A stretch of DNA of 64,000 nt from an uncultured Pseudomonas sp. (GTDB lineage Bacteria > Pseudomonadota > Gammaproteobacteria > Pseudomonadales > Pseudomonadaceae): contig NZ_OX044366.1 in the NCBI RefSeq assembly GCF_943846705.1, forward strand, positions 1,488,001-1,552,000, read 5' to 3'. The number at the start of each line of letters is the position of its first letter. The stretch's first letter is position 1. The notes under the pieces are model-generated. The model did not search any database. It had not been told where the DNA came from and was given only the letters and a program-made list of their open reading frames with translations. The position numbers and the translations under genes were made by a program. Below, in pieces: positions 23,863 through 31,599 of the stretch.

Positions 23863-25353
23863 ATGTCTGTTGAGCACCTGGATGTTTTGGTCATTGGCGC
23901 GGGCCTGTCCGGCGTGGGTGCGGCCTATCACTTGATGAAGCATTGTCCCGGTAAGCGCTTCGCCATTCTTGAAGGCCGCGCCGCCCTAGGCGGCACCTGG
24001 GACCTGTTCCGTTATCCGGGTATTCGTTCCGATTCGGACATGTTCACCCTCGGCTACAACTTCAAACCTTGGAGCGACCCGCTGGCGATTGCCGACGGCT
24101 CGTCGATCCGTCGTTATATCGAAGAAGCCGCACGGGAAAACGGCATCCAGGAAAAAATCCGCTTTCAACATAAGGTGCTCAAGGCCGACTGGTGCAGTGA
24201 GCGCGCTACCTGGACCGTACAGGTGCAGCGGGGTGATCAGGCTGAACCGATCCTACTGAGTTGTCAGCACCTGCTGATGTGCACCGGCTATTACTGTTAC
24301 GAAGCGGGCTACACCCCGGACTTCAAAGGGCGCGAGCAGTTTCAGGGCGAGTTTATCCATCCGCAGTTGTGGCCGGACAACTTCGACTACAGCGGCAAGC
24401 GTGTGGTGGTGATCGGCAGCGGTGCCACTGCGGTGACCTTGGTGCCGGCGCTGACCGATAAAGCGGCCCACGTGACCATGCTGCAGCGTTCGCCAAGTTA
24501 CGTGCTCAGCCTGCCCGAGGGCGATCCGCTTTCCGCATTGTTGCGGCGCTTCCTGCCGGAAACCTGGGTTTATCGCTTGGCCCGCACGCGCAATGTGGCG
24601 ATGCAGATGCTGTTTTACTCACTCGCCAAAGCCTGCCCGCGCCTAGTGCGTAAGCTGTTGCTGGGGCTGGCCAAGCGCCAGCTCGGCGCCGATTTCGACA
24701 TGCGCCATTTCAGCCCGCGCTACAAACCTTGGGATGAGCGCGTGTGCGTAGTGCCCAATGGTGATCTGTTCACGGTGCTGCGAGCAGGCAAGGCGTCGGT
24801 GGTGACCGAGCATATCGATGGCTTTACCGCTAAGGGCATTCGCCTGAAAACCGGCGAGGAACTCCCCGCAGATGTCATTATCAGCGCCACCGGTTTGCAG
24901 TTGCAGCTGTTTGGCGGCATGCAGGTGGCGGTGGATGGCGTGCCATTCGACGCAGCCAAGAGCATGGGTTATCGCGGCATCATGCTGCGCGACTTACCCA
25001 ATGCTGCAATGGTGTTGGGTTACACCAATGCCAGCTGGACGCTTAAAGCGGACCTCTCCAGCGAGTACTTCTGCCGCCTGATCAACCACATGGACGCCAG
25101 CGGTATGCGCCAATGCACCCCGCGCGATCCGGCGCGACAGGTCAAGGACGCACCATTCCTCGACCTGGCCTCCGGCTATATTCAGCGTGCGGCGGACAAG
25201 ATTCCTAGCCAGGGCGATCGCGCGCCCTGGAAGCTCTACCAGAACTACCTGCTGGACTTGGCGTTGCTACGTTATGGCAAGGTTGAGGACGATTACCTGG
25301 AGTTCAGCTCACCGCAGGTCGGTGAATCGGCGGTAGGCTCGACAGCGGTCTAG
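23863..25353 (+). CDS. Flavin-containing (Baeyer-Villiger-type) monooxygenase
   Basis: The 496-residue protein has the FAD-binding GxGxxG motif at residues 12-17 (VIGAGLSGVGAAYHL) and a second dinucleotide motif at about residue 186 (VVVIGSGATAVTL) for NADPH. Between them is FQGEFIHPQLWP, which fits the Baeyer-Villiger fingerprint F-x-G-x3-H-x3-W-P. Such enzymes insert oxygen next to ketones or oxidise soft nucleophiles. GAGG precedes the ATG. A downstream iron alcohol dehydrogenase and a thioesterase on the same strand hint at catabolism of an alcohol or ketone, but a terminator lies between, so they are separate transcripts. The natural substrate is unknown. Confidence 0.9.
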   Translation: MSVEHLDVLVIGAGLSGVGAAYHLMKHCPGKRFAILEGRAALGGTWDLFRYPGIRSDSDMFTLGYNFKPWSDPLAIADGSSIRRYIEEAARENGIQEKIRFQHKVLKADWCSERATWTVQVQRGDQAEPILLSCQHLLMCTGYYCYEAGYTPDFKGREQFQGEFIHPQLWPDNFDYSGKRVVVIGSGATAVTLVPALTDKAAHVTMLQRSPSYVLSLPEGDPLSALLRRFLPETWVYRLARTRNVAMQMLFYSLAKACPRLVRKLLLGLAKRQLGADFDMRHFSPRYKPWDERVCVVPNGDLFTVLRAGKASVVTEHIDGFTAKGIRLKTGEELPADVIISATGLQLQLFGGMQVAVDGVPFDAAKSMGYRGIMLRDLPNAAMVLGYTNASWTLKADLSSEYFCRLINHMDASGMRQCTPRDPARQVKDAPFLDLASGYIQRAADKIPSQGDRAPWKLYQNYLLDLALLRYGKVEDDYLEFSSPQVGESAVGSTAV

Positions 25354-25426
25354 GCTAAAAAGTAACGTAAGCCGGGCGGCATAACGTGTAGAGCGTGATG
25401 CTTACAGATATATGGCCACTTGCCAC

Positions 25427-25455
25427 TTTAGAGGCGGGCATCGGGCCGGTATACT
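25427..25455 (+). promoter_or_regulatory. Sigma-70-type promoter for the 59-residue ORF
   Basis: TTTAGA and TATACT are separated by 17 bases. The -10 element ends 68 bases before the first candidate start codon of the small gene at 25524. The -35 matches the consensus at four of six positions. Confidence 0.45.
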
Positions 25456-25523
25456 TTGTGATCGCGTTCACGGATGAAGAACCAGAGCTATCTGGCTGCT
25501 ATCACAGGGGAATTTTCTAGAGG

Positions 25524-25703
25524 ATGAGCAGAGTGGAATCGCTTCAGCAGGAACAACGCTATCTGCCAGAGCTGCGGGCCTATATCGACCAGCTACTGGC
25601 CAAGGGCTGGGTGATCGCCGCGCGTAACCCGTTGACCCTGCAGTCCGGGCGCAAGAGTTGTAGGGTCATGCACGGCATGTTGATTGGTGATGTCGCGCTC
25701 TGA
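25524..25703 (+). CDS. Small protein of unknown function (59 residues)
   Basis: The frame runs from ATG at 25524 to TGA at 25703 and encodes a basic, soluble peptide beginning MSRVESLQQEQRYL and containing LRAYIDQLLAKGWV and MHGMLIGDVAL. It is supported by a promoter-like sequence upstream, third-position GC typical of the neighbourhood, a rho-independent terminator 21 bases after the stop, and no overlap with other genes. A GTG at 25533 has a better-placed GAGGA ribosome site and may be the true start, giving 56 residues. No family is recognised. It sits between the monooxygenase and alcohol dehydrogenase genes but appears to be its own transcription unit. Confidence 0.6.
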   Translation: MSRVESLQQEQRYLPELRAYIDQLLAKGWVIAARNPLTLQSGRKSCRVMHGMLIGDVAL

Positions 25704-25724
25704 CGCCTGCCCAGCATTTACATG

Positions 25725-25764
25725 GGCCGCTGCTGATCATGGTTGATCGGTAGCGGCCTTTTTT
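25725..25764 (+). terminator. Rho-independent terminator
   Basis: GGCCGCTGCTGATCA and TGATCGGTAGCGGCC pair across a four-base loop with one wobble and one mismatch, followed by a run of six T. It ends the small-ORF transcript. Confidence 0.85.
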
Positions 25765-25902
25765 GTGCCTGTGCCAGGCACTGGTGCGCCACTGATCAAG
25801 CATGGCCGCCAGCAATGATGACATCGCTGAAACGAGTTTTGCCTGCTTAGGCGCGTAGGATGGGCGCTAGACGTGTGACTTATTACAATAAGAGGAAGCC
25901 TT

Positions 25903-27066
25903 ATGCTGCCCTTTAGCTTTGCCACCACGGCGCAGATTCTCTGTGAAATCGGCGCGTCCCGGCGTCTGCCCGAGTTGTGCCGGGAGCGCGGCGCGCAGCG
26001 GGTGTTGGTCGTGACCGATCCAGGTATCAGCGCGCTTGGCCTGCTTGATGACGTACTGCCGGGCTTTGCGCCGGCCGGTGTCAGTGTCGAGGTGTTCGAC
26101 CAGGTGCTTGCTGACCCGCCGGAGGCGGTTCTGCTGGCGGCGGTGGCACAGGCTAAAGCGCTCAAGGCGCAGCTGATTATCGGCTTTGGTGGCGGCAGCT
26201 CGATGGATGTGGCCAAACTGGTGGCGCTGCTCGCGCACTCGGACTGCACCCAGACGCTGGCGCAGATCTACGGCGTAGGCAATGCCCGTGGTCAGCGCTT
26301 GCCGCTGATTCTGCTGCCGACCACCGCCGGCACCGGCTCGGAAGTCACGCAGATCTCGATCATCACCACCGGCGCAACCAGCAAGATGGGCGTGGTCTCG
26401 CCGTTGCTGCTGCCCGACCTGGCCGTACTGGATGCGGAGTTGACCCTCGGGCTACCGCCAGCGGTGACGGCAGCCACTGGCATCGACGCCATGGTGCACG
26501 CCATTGAGGCCTATACCAGCAAGATCAAGAAGAACCCGCTCTCCGACCTGCTGGCCCGCGAGGCCCTGCGTCTGTTGGCTGCCAATTTCGATGAAGTGGT
26601 GCACAACGGCGCCAACCGCGAAGCGCGCCAGGCCATGTTGCTTGGCTCTTGCCTGGCCGGACAGGCGTTTGCCAACGCGCCGGTGGCGGCGGTGCATGCG
26701 CTGGCCTATCCACTGGGCGGGCACTTGCATATCCCCCATGGGCTGAGCAACGCGCTGGTGCTGCCACACGTGCTGGGTTTTAACGCCAGCGTGGCCGCAC
26801 CCTTGTATGCCGAACTGGCACCGCTGGTCGTGGGTAAGCAGCTACGCGCCGGTGGGGTGCTGCAGCAGACCGAGCAGTTTATCGGGGCCCTGGCCGACTT
26901 CAGCGAGCGCAGCGGCCTGCCGACGCGCTTGCGTGAAGTGGGTGTGCCGCAGGATATGCTGCCAACCCTAGCGAGTGATGCCATGCAGCAGCAACGCCTG
27001 CTGGTGAACAACCCTCGGGAAATGACCGAGGCCCACGCGCTGGCCATCTACCAAGTGGCTTATTAA
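25903..27066 (+). CDS. Iron-containing (group III) alcohol dehydrogenase
   Basis: The 387-residue protein carries GGGSSMDVAK (residues 89-98) for nucleotide binding and the Fe-ADH signatures around the metal-binding histidines: ATGIDAMVHAIEAYTS, then AVHALAYPLGGHLHIPHGLSNALVLP. It should oxidise an alcohol or reduce an aldehyde with NAD(H). The metal ligands (an aspartate and three histidines) are all present. AGAGGAAG precedes the ATG. The thioesterase gene follows after 50 bases on the same strand and may be co-transcribed. Substrate specificity cannot be inferred. Confidence 0.92.
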   Translation: MLPFSFATTAQILCEIGASRRLPELCRERGAQRVLVVTDPGISALGLLDDVLPGFAPAGVSVEVFDQVLADPPEAVLLAAVAQAKALKAQLIIGFGGGSSMDVAKLVALLAHSDCTQTLAQIYGVGNARGQRLPLILLPTTAGTGSEVTQISIITTGATSKMGVVSPLLLPDLAVLDAELTLGLPPAVTAATGIDAMVHAIEAYTSKIKKNPLSDLLAREALRLLAANFDEVVHNGANREARQAMLLGSCLAGQAFANAPVAAVHALAYPLGGHLHIPHGLSNALVLPHVLGFNASVAAPLYAELAPLVVGKQLRAGGVLQQTEQFIGALADFSERSGLPTRLREVGVPQDMLPTLASDAMQQQRLLVNNPREMTEAHALAIYQVAY

Positions 27067-27116
27067 CAGGCTTTAGCCGTGCCGCTACAGATTGCCGTCT
27101 ACTTCAAGGAGCTTCG

Positions 27117-27572
27117 ATGAGCCAGCCCCAACACCTGCGCAGCGACTATTGCCATTTTCAGCCGATCACCATGCGTTGGCACGACAACGACGTCTACGGC
27201 CATGTCAACAACGTGACCTACTACAGCTTCTTCGACAGTACGGTGAATACTTACCTGATCGAGGTCGGCGGTCTGGATATCCACGCCGGCGGCGTGGTTG
27301 GCTTTGTGGTCAGCTCTAGTTGCGACTATTTCGCCTCAATTGCCTTCCCCGAGCGCATCGAGATCGGCTTGCGTGTCGGCAAGCTGGGCAATAGCTCGGT
27401 GCAATATGAGTTGGCGGTGTTCAAGGCCGGCGAAGATGAGGCCTGTGCGGCCGGGCGCTTTGTGCATGTGTTTGTCGACCGCAGCAGTAACCGCCCGGTC
27501 AGTATCCCGGCGCAGTTGCGAGAGGCGCTGGCAGTTCTGCATATAGACAGGCCGAATGCTCAAGGCGTGTAG
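27117..27572 (+). CDS. Hotdog-fold acyl-CoA thioesterase (4HBT family)
   Basis: The 151-residue protein has the conserved HDNDVYGHVNNVTYYSFFD motif at about residues 22-40, where the aspartate is the catalytic residue of the 4-hydroxybenzoyl-CoA thioesterase family. The hotdog fold continues with EIGLRVGKLGNSSVQYEL and GRFVHVFVD. It should hydrolyse an acyl-CoA. AAGGAGC precedes the ATG with eight-base spacing. It probably forms a unit with the alcohol dehydrogenase upstream. Confidence 0.88.
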   Translation: MSQPQHLRSDYCHFQPITMRWHDNDVYGHVNNVTYYSFFDSTVNTYLIEVGGLDIHAGGVVGFVVSSSCDYFASIAFPERIEIGLRVGKLGNSSVQYELAVFKAGEDEACAAGRFVHVFVDRSSNRPVSIPAQLREALAVLHIDRPNAQGV

Positions 27573-27608
27573 GCCGCGCTGTTAGTCGCGAGCCTTTGAC
27601 GCGACTGT

Positions 27609-27630
27609 CGCGGGCAAAGCTTCGCCCACA
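27609..27630. repeat. REP-like short inverted sequence
   Basis: CGCGGGCAAAGCTTCGCCCACA resembles the short palindromic REP elements found between genes in many pseudomonads. It lies in the spacer between convergent genes. Only one copy of this type is seen in the window. Confidence 0.4.
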
Positions 27631-27652
27631 AATGTGTTAGAGCGCGCCCAGT

Positions 27653-27678
27653 AAAAAGCCGCCCTTAGGCGGCTTTTG
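27653..27678. terminator. Bidirectional rho-independent terminator
   Basis: AAAAAGCCGCC and GGCGGCTTTT pair closely around CTTA, with an A-run on one side and a T-run on the other. It serves the converging thioesterase and glycine-zipper genes. Confidence 0.85.
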
Positions 27679-27696
27679 GTTATCGGAACCCGTTAC

Positions 27697-28140
27697 TTAG
27701 TCGTCGTACTTCCAGTGTTTTTTGTGCTTCTTGTGCTTCTTGCCATGGTAGTGGCCATGGTAATGGTCGCGGTCACGCTTACCGCCACCCGCGTATTCGT
27801 TGGCCAGTGCACCACCGGCTGCGCCACCCAGGCCGGCACCGATAGTTGAGCCCGTGCTGCCGCCTACCTTGTTACCTAATACCGAGCCACCCGCAGCACC
27901 GAGGCCACCACCCAGCGCGGCTTCGGTCTTCCTGCCATCACGTGCAGTAATCACCCCGCCGGCTGCGCCGCCCAAGCCTGCACCAATGGCAGCGCCGGTG
28001 CTACCGCCGACCTGTTGGCCAATCACGTTGCCCAAGGCTCCACCAATACCACCACCAATGGCCACTTTGCCTGTGTCGCCAGCGAAGGCGAGAGGGGAGA
28101 CCAAGGCACTGAATAACAGCGCAGAACATAATGTACGCAT
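27697..28140 (-). CDS. Exported glycine-zipper protein with histidine/lysine-rich tail
   Basis: The 147-residue protein has a signal peptide (residues 1-20, ending PLAFA). Two similar glycine-zipper blocks follow: GGGIGGALGNVIGQQVGGST with AAIGAGLGGAAGG, and GGGLGAAGGSVLGNKVGGST with STIGAGLGGAAGG. The repeated VGGSTG-x2-IGAGLGGAAGG wording shows an internal duplication of about 40 residues. The last 28 residues are charged, with HYHGHYHGKKHKKHKKH, a potential metal-binding or nucleic-acid-binding tail. Glycine-zipper proteins insert into membranes; the function of this one is unknown. A bidirectional terminator follows. Confidence 0.85.
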   Translation of the reverse strand: MRTLCSALLFSALVSPLAFAGDTGKVAIGGGIGGALGNVIGQQVGGSTGAAIGAGLGGAAGGVITARDGRKTEAALGGGLGAAGGSVLGNKVGGSTGSTIGAGLGGAAGGALANEYAGGGKRDRDHYHGHYHGKKHKKHKKHWKYDD

Positions 28141-28211
28141 ACGGCAACCTTCTTCGATAAATGGTCAGGCGGTGCGCTGTATCACGGCCGTTGTCTTCGG
28201 GCCAGGCATCC

Positions 28212-28244
28212 GCACCTCGGTGCTTTATTGATAAAGCGAGGTGC
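28212..28244. promoter_or_regulatory. Long hairpin between divergent-side genes
   Basis: GCACCTCG pairs with CGAGGTGC and inside it CTTTAT pairs with ATAAAG, interrupted by a three-base bulge. It lies 72 bases upstream of the glycine-zipper start on that gene's strand and 76 bases downstream of the molybdoenzyme stop. There is no T-run, so its role (terminator, mRNA stability or operator) is open. Confidence 0.4.
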
Positions 28245-28319
28245 AGTCTTAGATGTCGTATTGGCGAAAAATTCCCTGCCGCTGGTCGCGTCTGTGAATA
28301 GCAGCACAGATTCGCCTGT

Positions 28320-30641
28320 TTACAGGATACGCGACGCGACTTGGCTGGCCTGTAGGCGGATGGCCACGTACTTCGAGGTTGGGGTGAAACTGCCCTCGCC
28401 GTAGCTCTCGAGTGGCACCAGTGGATTGGCTTCCGGGTAGTAGGCAGCCGCCTGGCCAGCGGGAATATCGAAGGCCAGCAGAGTAAAGCCGGCGACCTTG
28501 CGCTCAATGCCGTCATCCCAGATGGACTGGATATCGACCTTCTGCCCCGGCTGAAAGCCCAGGCGCAGGATGTCGGCTTCATTGGCAAACAACACCTGAC
28601 GCTGACCTTTGACCCCACGATAACGGTCGTCCAGGCCATAGATGGTGGTGTTGTACTGGTCGTGGGAGCGCAGAGTTTGCAGGATCAGGTCCGGTGTTTG
28701 CCCGCTGTTGCGCACCTGCGGTGGTAGTAGATCGACGGGCAGCGGGTTGGCCTTGAAGTTGGCTTTACGGTTGGCCGTGAGCCAGCGCCGCTCAGCCGCC
28801 GCATTGCCCAGATAGAAGCCGCCGGGGTGCTGCAAACGCTGGTTGAAGTCGCTGAAGCCGGGAATGGTCTCGGCAATCAGCAGACGAATGCGGCTGTAGT
28901 CGGCAATCAGTGCATCCCAGTCCACGGGGCGGTCACCCAGGGTGGCCTTGGCGATGCCGGCGACGATCGCCGGCTCCGAGCGCATCTGCTTGGACAGTGG
29001 CTCAAGCTGACCGTAGGAGGCGTGGATCATGCTGAACGAGTCTTCCACGGTGACTGCCTGCGGGCCGCCCGCCTGGTGGTCGATATCCGTGCGGCCGAGG
29101 CATGGCAGGATCAGCGCGTCCGTGCCTGTGGTCAGGTGGCTGCGGTTGAGCTTGGTGCTGATCTGCACGGTCAGGGCGCAGCGGCTCAGGGCGACATGGC
29201 TGCGTGGGCTGTCCGGGGTGGCTTGGGCAAAGTTGCCGCCCAGGCCGATAAATACCTTGGCCTGGCCGTTGAGCATGGCGTTGATCGCCTCGACGGTGTT
29301 GTGGCCTTGCTGACGTGGGACCTGGAACTGGAAGCGTTGCTCCAGCGCATCGAGAAAGGCTGTGGAGGGCCGCTCATTGATGCCCATGGTGCGGTCGCCC
29401 TGCACGTTGCTGTGGCCGCGTACCGGGCACAGTCCGGCACCAGGCCGGCCGAGGTTGCCGCGCAGCAGTTGCAGGTTGACGATTTCCTGAATGGTCGCCA
29501 CCGAGTTGTGGTGCTGGGTGATGCCCATGGCCCAGCAGATGATCACCCGCTCGGCGCGGCGGTAGAGCAGGGCCGCGTGTTGCAGGTCATCCCGGCTGAG
29601 GCCGGATTGCTCCACCAGCGAGTCCCAGCTGCTGGCGTCGAGCAACGCCAGGTAGTCGTCCACCCCGTCGGTGTGTTCGGCAATAAAGGCCAGGTCGAAC
29701 ACCGCCGGCTCGCCCTTGGCCAGTGCCTCGCGGTGCCATTGCAGGAGGAACTTGGCCATGCCGCGCAAGGCGGCCAGGTCGCCGCCCAGCGCTGGGCGGA
29801 AGAAGGCGGTATTCAATGGCTCTGAGCCATTGGTGAGCATTTCCAGGGCGTGTTGCGGATGCTGGAAGCGCTCCAGGCCGCGCTCTTTCAGTGGGTTGAA
29901 ACACACCACCTGGGCACCACGCTGCACCGCTTCGCGCAGCGGCTCGAGCATGCGCGGGTGATTGGTGCCAGGGTTCTGCCCGAGCACGAAGATCGCATCG
30001 CTGTGTTCAAAGTCGGCAAAGGTCACACTGCCTTTGCCCACGCCCACGCTCTGGCCGAGAGCCACGCCGCTGGCTTCGTGGCACATGTTCGAGCAGTCGG
30101 GAAAGTTGTTGCTGCCGAAGGCGCGCACAAACAGCTGATAGAGGTACGCCGCTTCGTTGCTGGCGCGGCCCGAGGTGTAGAACTCGGCCTGATCTGGGCT
30201 CTCCAAGCTGTTGAGGTGTTGGGCAATCAACGTGAAGGCGACGTCCCAGCTGACCGGCACGTAGTGATCGCTGGCCGCGTCATAGCGCATCGGCTCGGTC
30301 AGGCGGCCTTGGTATTCGAGCCAGTAATCGCTCTGTTCGCGCAACTGGCTGACGCTGTAACGGGCGAAGAAGGCCGCATCGACACGACGCTTGGTGGCCT
30401 CCCAGTTAACCGCCTTGGCACCGTTCTCACAGAACTTGATGTGGCCATCTTCCGGCGAATCGCCCCAGGCGCAGCCGGGGCAATCGAAGCCGCCGTGCTG
30501 GTTGGTCTTGAGCAGGGCGCGGAGGTTTTTGAACGGTTGTTTACTGTCCAGCCAGAAGTGCGTGACGCTACGCAGTGCGCCCCAGCCAGCGGCTGCACCC
30601 GAGTAAGGTTTATAACGTGGCTTGATCTCTTGCAGGCTCAT
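28320..30641 (-). CDS. FdhF/YdeP-type molybdopterin oxidoreductase
   Basis: The start at 30641 is chosen because it gives MSLQEIKPRYKPYSGAAAGW, the usual N terminus, two bases after the fdhD stop; longer frames are not conserved. The 773-residue protein has the CPGCAWGD cysteine pair near residue 54, then the molybdopterin domain with YTSGRASNEAAYLYQLF, SNMCHEASGVALGQSVG, and a C-terminal molydop-binding domain (about residues 640-770). It belongs to the YdeP branch of formate-dehydrogenase-like enzymes, whose physiological substrate is not established (linked to acid resistance in E. coli). Its maturation needs the sulfurtransferase FdhD, encoded immediately upstream. Confidence 0.9.
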   Translation of the reverse strand: MSLQEIKPRYKPYSGAAAGWGALRSVTHFWLDSKQPFKNLRALLKTNQHGGFDCPGCAWGDSPEDGHIKFCENGAKAVNWEATKRRVDAAFFARYSVSQLREQSDYWLEYQGRLTEPMRYDAASDHYVPVSWDVAFTLIAQHLNSLESPDQAEFYTSGRASNEAAYLYQLFVRAFGSNNFPDCSNMCHEASGVALGQSVGVGKGSVTFADFEHSDAIFVLGQNPGTNHPRMLEPLREAVQRGAQVVCFNPLKERGLERFQHPQHALEMLTNGSEPLNTAFFRPALGGDLAALRGMAKFLLQWHREALAKGEPAVFDLAFIAEHTDGVDDYLALLDASSWDSLVEQSGLSRDDLQHAALLYRRAERVIICWAMGITQHHNSVATIQEIVNLQLLRGNLGRPGAGLCPVRGHSNVQGDRTMGINERPSTAFLDALEQRFQFQVPRQQGHNTVEAINAMLNGQAKVFIGLGGNFAQATPDSPRSHVALSRCALTVQISTKLNRSHLTTGTDALILPCLGRTDIDHQAGGPQAVTVEDSFSMIHASYGQLEPLSKQMRSEPAIVAGIAKATLGDRPVDWDALIADYSRIRLLIAETIPGFSDFNQRLQHPGGFYLGNAAAERRWLTANRKANFKANPLPVDLLPPQVRNSGQTPDLILQTLRSHDQYNTTIYGLDDRYRGVKGQRQVLFANEADILRLGFQPGQKVDIQSIWDDGIERKVAGFTLLAFDIPAGQAAAYYPEANPLVPLESYGEGSFTPTSKYVAIRLQASQVASRIL

Positions 30642-30643
30642 GC

Positions 30644-31486
30644 TTACTTCGCTCCGGGCGCGGCAGGGCTGTAAACCCGCGGTGCGCTCTGCTGGGGAAT
30701 ATGGATCAGGTTGAGGTTGTGCCGGCGCGCCCATTGCACGCTCAGGCTGGTCGGTGCGGACAGGCTGACCAGAGTGCCAATGCCAGCGCGCAGGGCTTTG
30801 TGGATCAGCTCCAGGCTGCAACGACTGGTGACTACGGCAAAGCCCTGACGCAAGTTCTCACCCTCGCGGTGCAGGGTGCCGAGTAATTTATCCAGGGCGT
30901 TGTGCCGGCCGATGTCTTCGCGGCAATGACGGATCTGCCCCTGGTCGTCGACAAACAAGGCGGCGTGGACGGCACCGCTGTGACGGGCCAGGGTTTGTAC
31001 GGTTTGCATGCGCTGGCGTAGCCCCTGCAGGTGAGCCGGCGCAGGCAGTGGGCTGGGCGCCAGACTGCGCAGTTGCGGCAACGCCTGCTCCAGGGCTTCG
31101 ACCCCGCACAGGCCGCAGCCGCTGGTGCCGGCCAGGGTCCGGCGTTGCTGCTTGAGCGCCCAAAAGGCGCGGTTGCTGACCTGCACTTCGGCGCTGATGG
31201 CGTGGTCATGCGCGTGGAGGCTGATGTCGTAGATGTCATCGATTGAGTCGATCAGGCCGGCGCTGAGGCTAAACCCATAGATAAAGTCTTCCAGATCGCT
31301 GGGCGATACCATCATCACGCTGTGACTAAGGCCGTTATAGCTGATGGCCAGGGCGCACTCTTGTGCCAGAGCGGCAGCGCCTTCCTGCTGCTCCACCGCG
31401 AGTTCGACATAGTTGTAGGTCGGTGCAGGCAGCAGCGCGGGTGCCTGGGCGTTGACGCTGAGCGGGGCATGGCGTGGCATGGGCAT
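30644..31486 (-). CDS. fdhD: FdhD, sulfurtransferase for molybdoenzyme maturation
   Basis: The 280-residue protein matches FdhD, which carries sulfur from IscS to the molybdenum cofactor of formate-dehydrogenase-type enzymes. Motifs visible: the GTSGCGLCG cysteine loop near residue 119 (the catalytic C-x2-C), the LEDFIYGFSLSAGLI segment near 65, and the REDIGRHNALDKLLG and SRCSLELIHKALRAGIGTLVSLSAPT blocks near the C terminus. It is followed after two bases by its expected client enzyme, so the two form an operon. The N-terminal 25 residues are variable and the exact start is less certain. Confidence 0.93.
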   Translation of the reverse strand: MPMPRHAPLSVNAQAPALLPAPTYNYVELAVEQQEGAAALAQECALAISYNGLSHSVMMVSPSDLEDFIYGFSLSAGLIDSIDDIYDISLHAHDHAISAEVQVSNRAFWALKQQRRTLAGTSGCGLCGVEALEQALPQLRSLAPSPLPAPAHLQGLRQRMQTVQTLARHSGAVHAALFVDDQGQIRHCREDIGRHNALDKLLGTLHREGENLRQGFAVVTSRCSLELIHKALRAGIGTLVSLSAPTSLSVQWARRHNLNLIHIPQQSAPRVYSPAAPGAK

Positions 31487-31599
31487 GGTTTCCCGGCGAC
31501 GGAAGTAAACCTCAGCCTAGGCCGCTGCAATCAGGGCGTCTAATCGCTGTTGCTGATGTACTGATCGATGCGCTCTATCGAGGCGCTGGCGCGGGCTTC

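Noticed and set aside
28829..29825. Plus-strand frame of 332 codons opposite the molybdoenzyme gene (28827-29825)
   Set aside because: It lies entirely opposite a clear conserved gene, has no family signature and is a typical high-GC antisense artefact.
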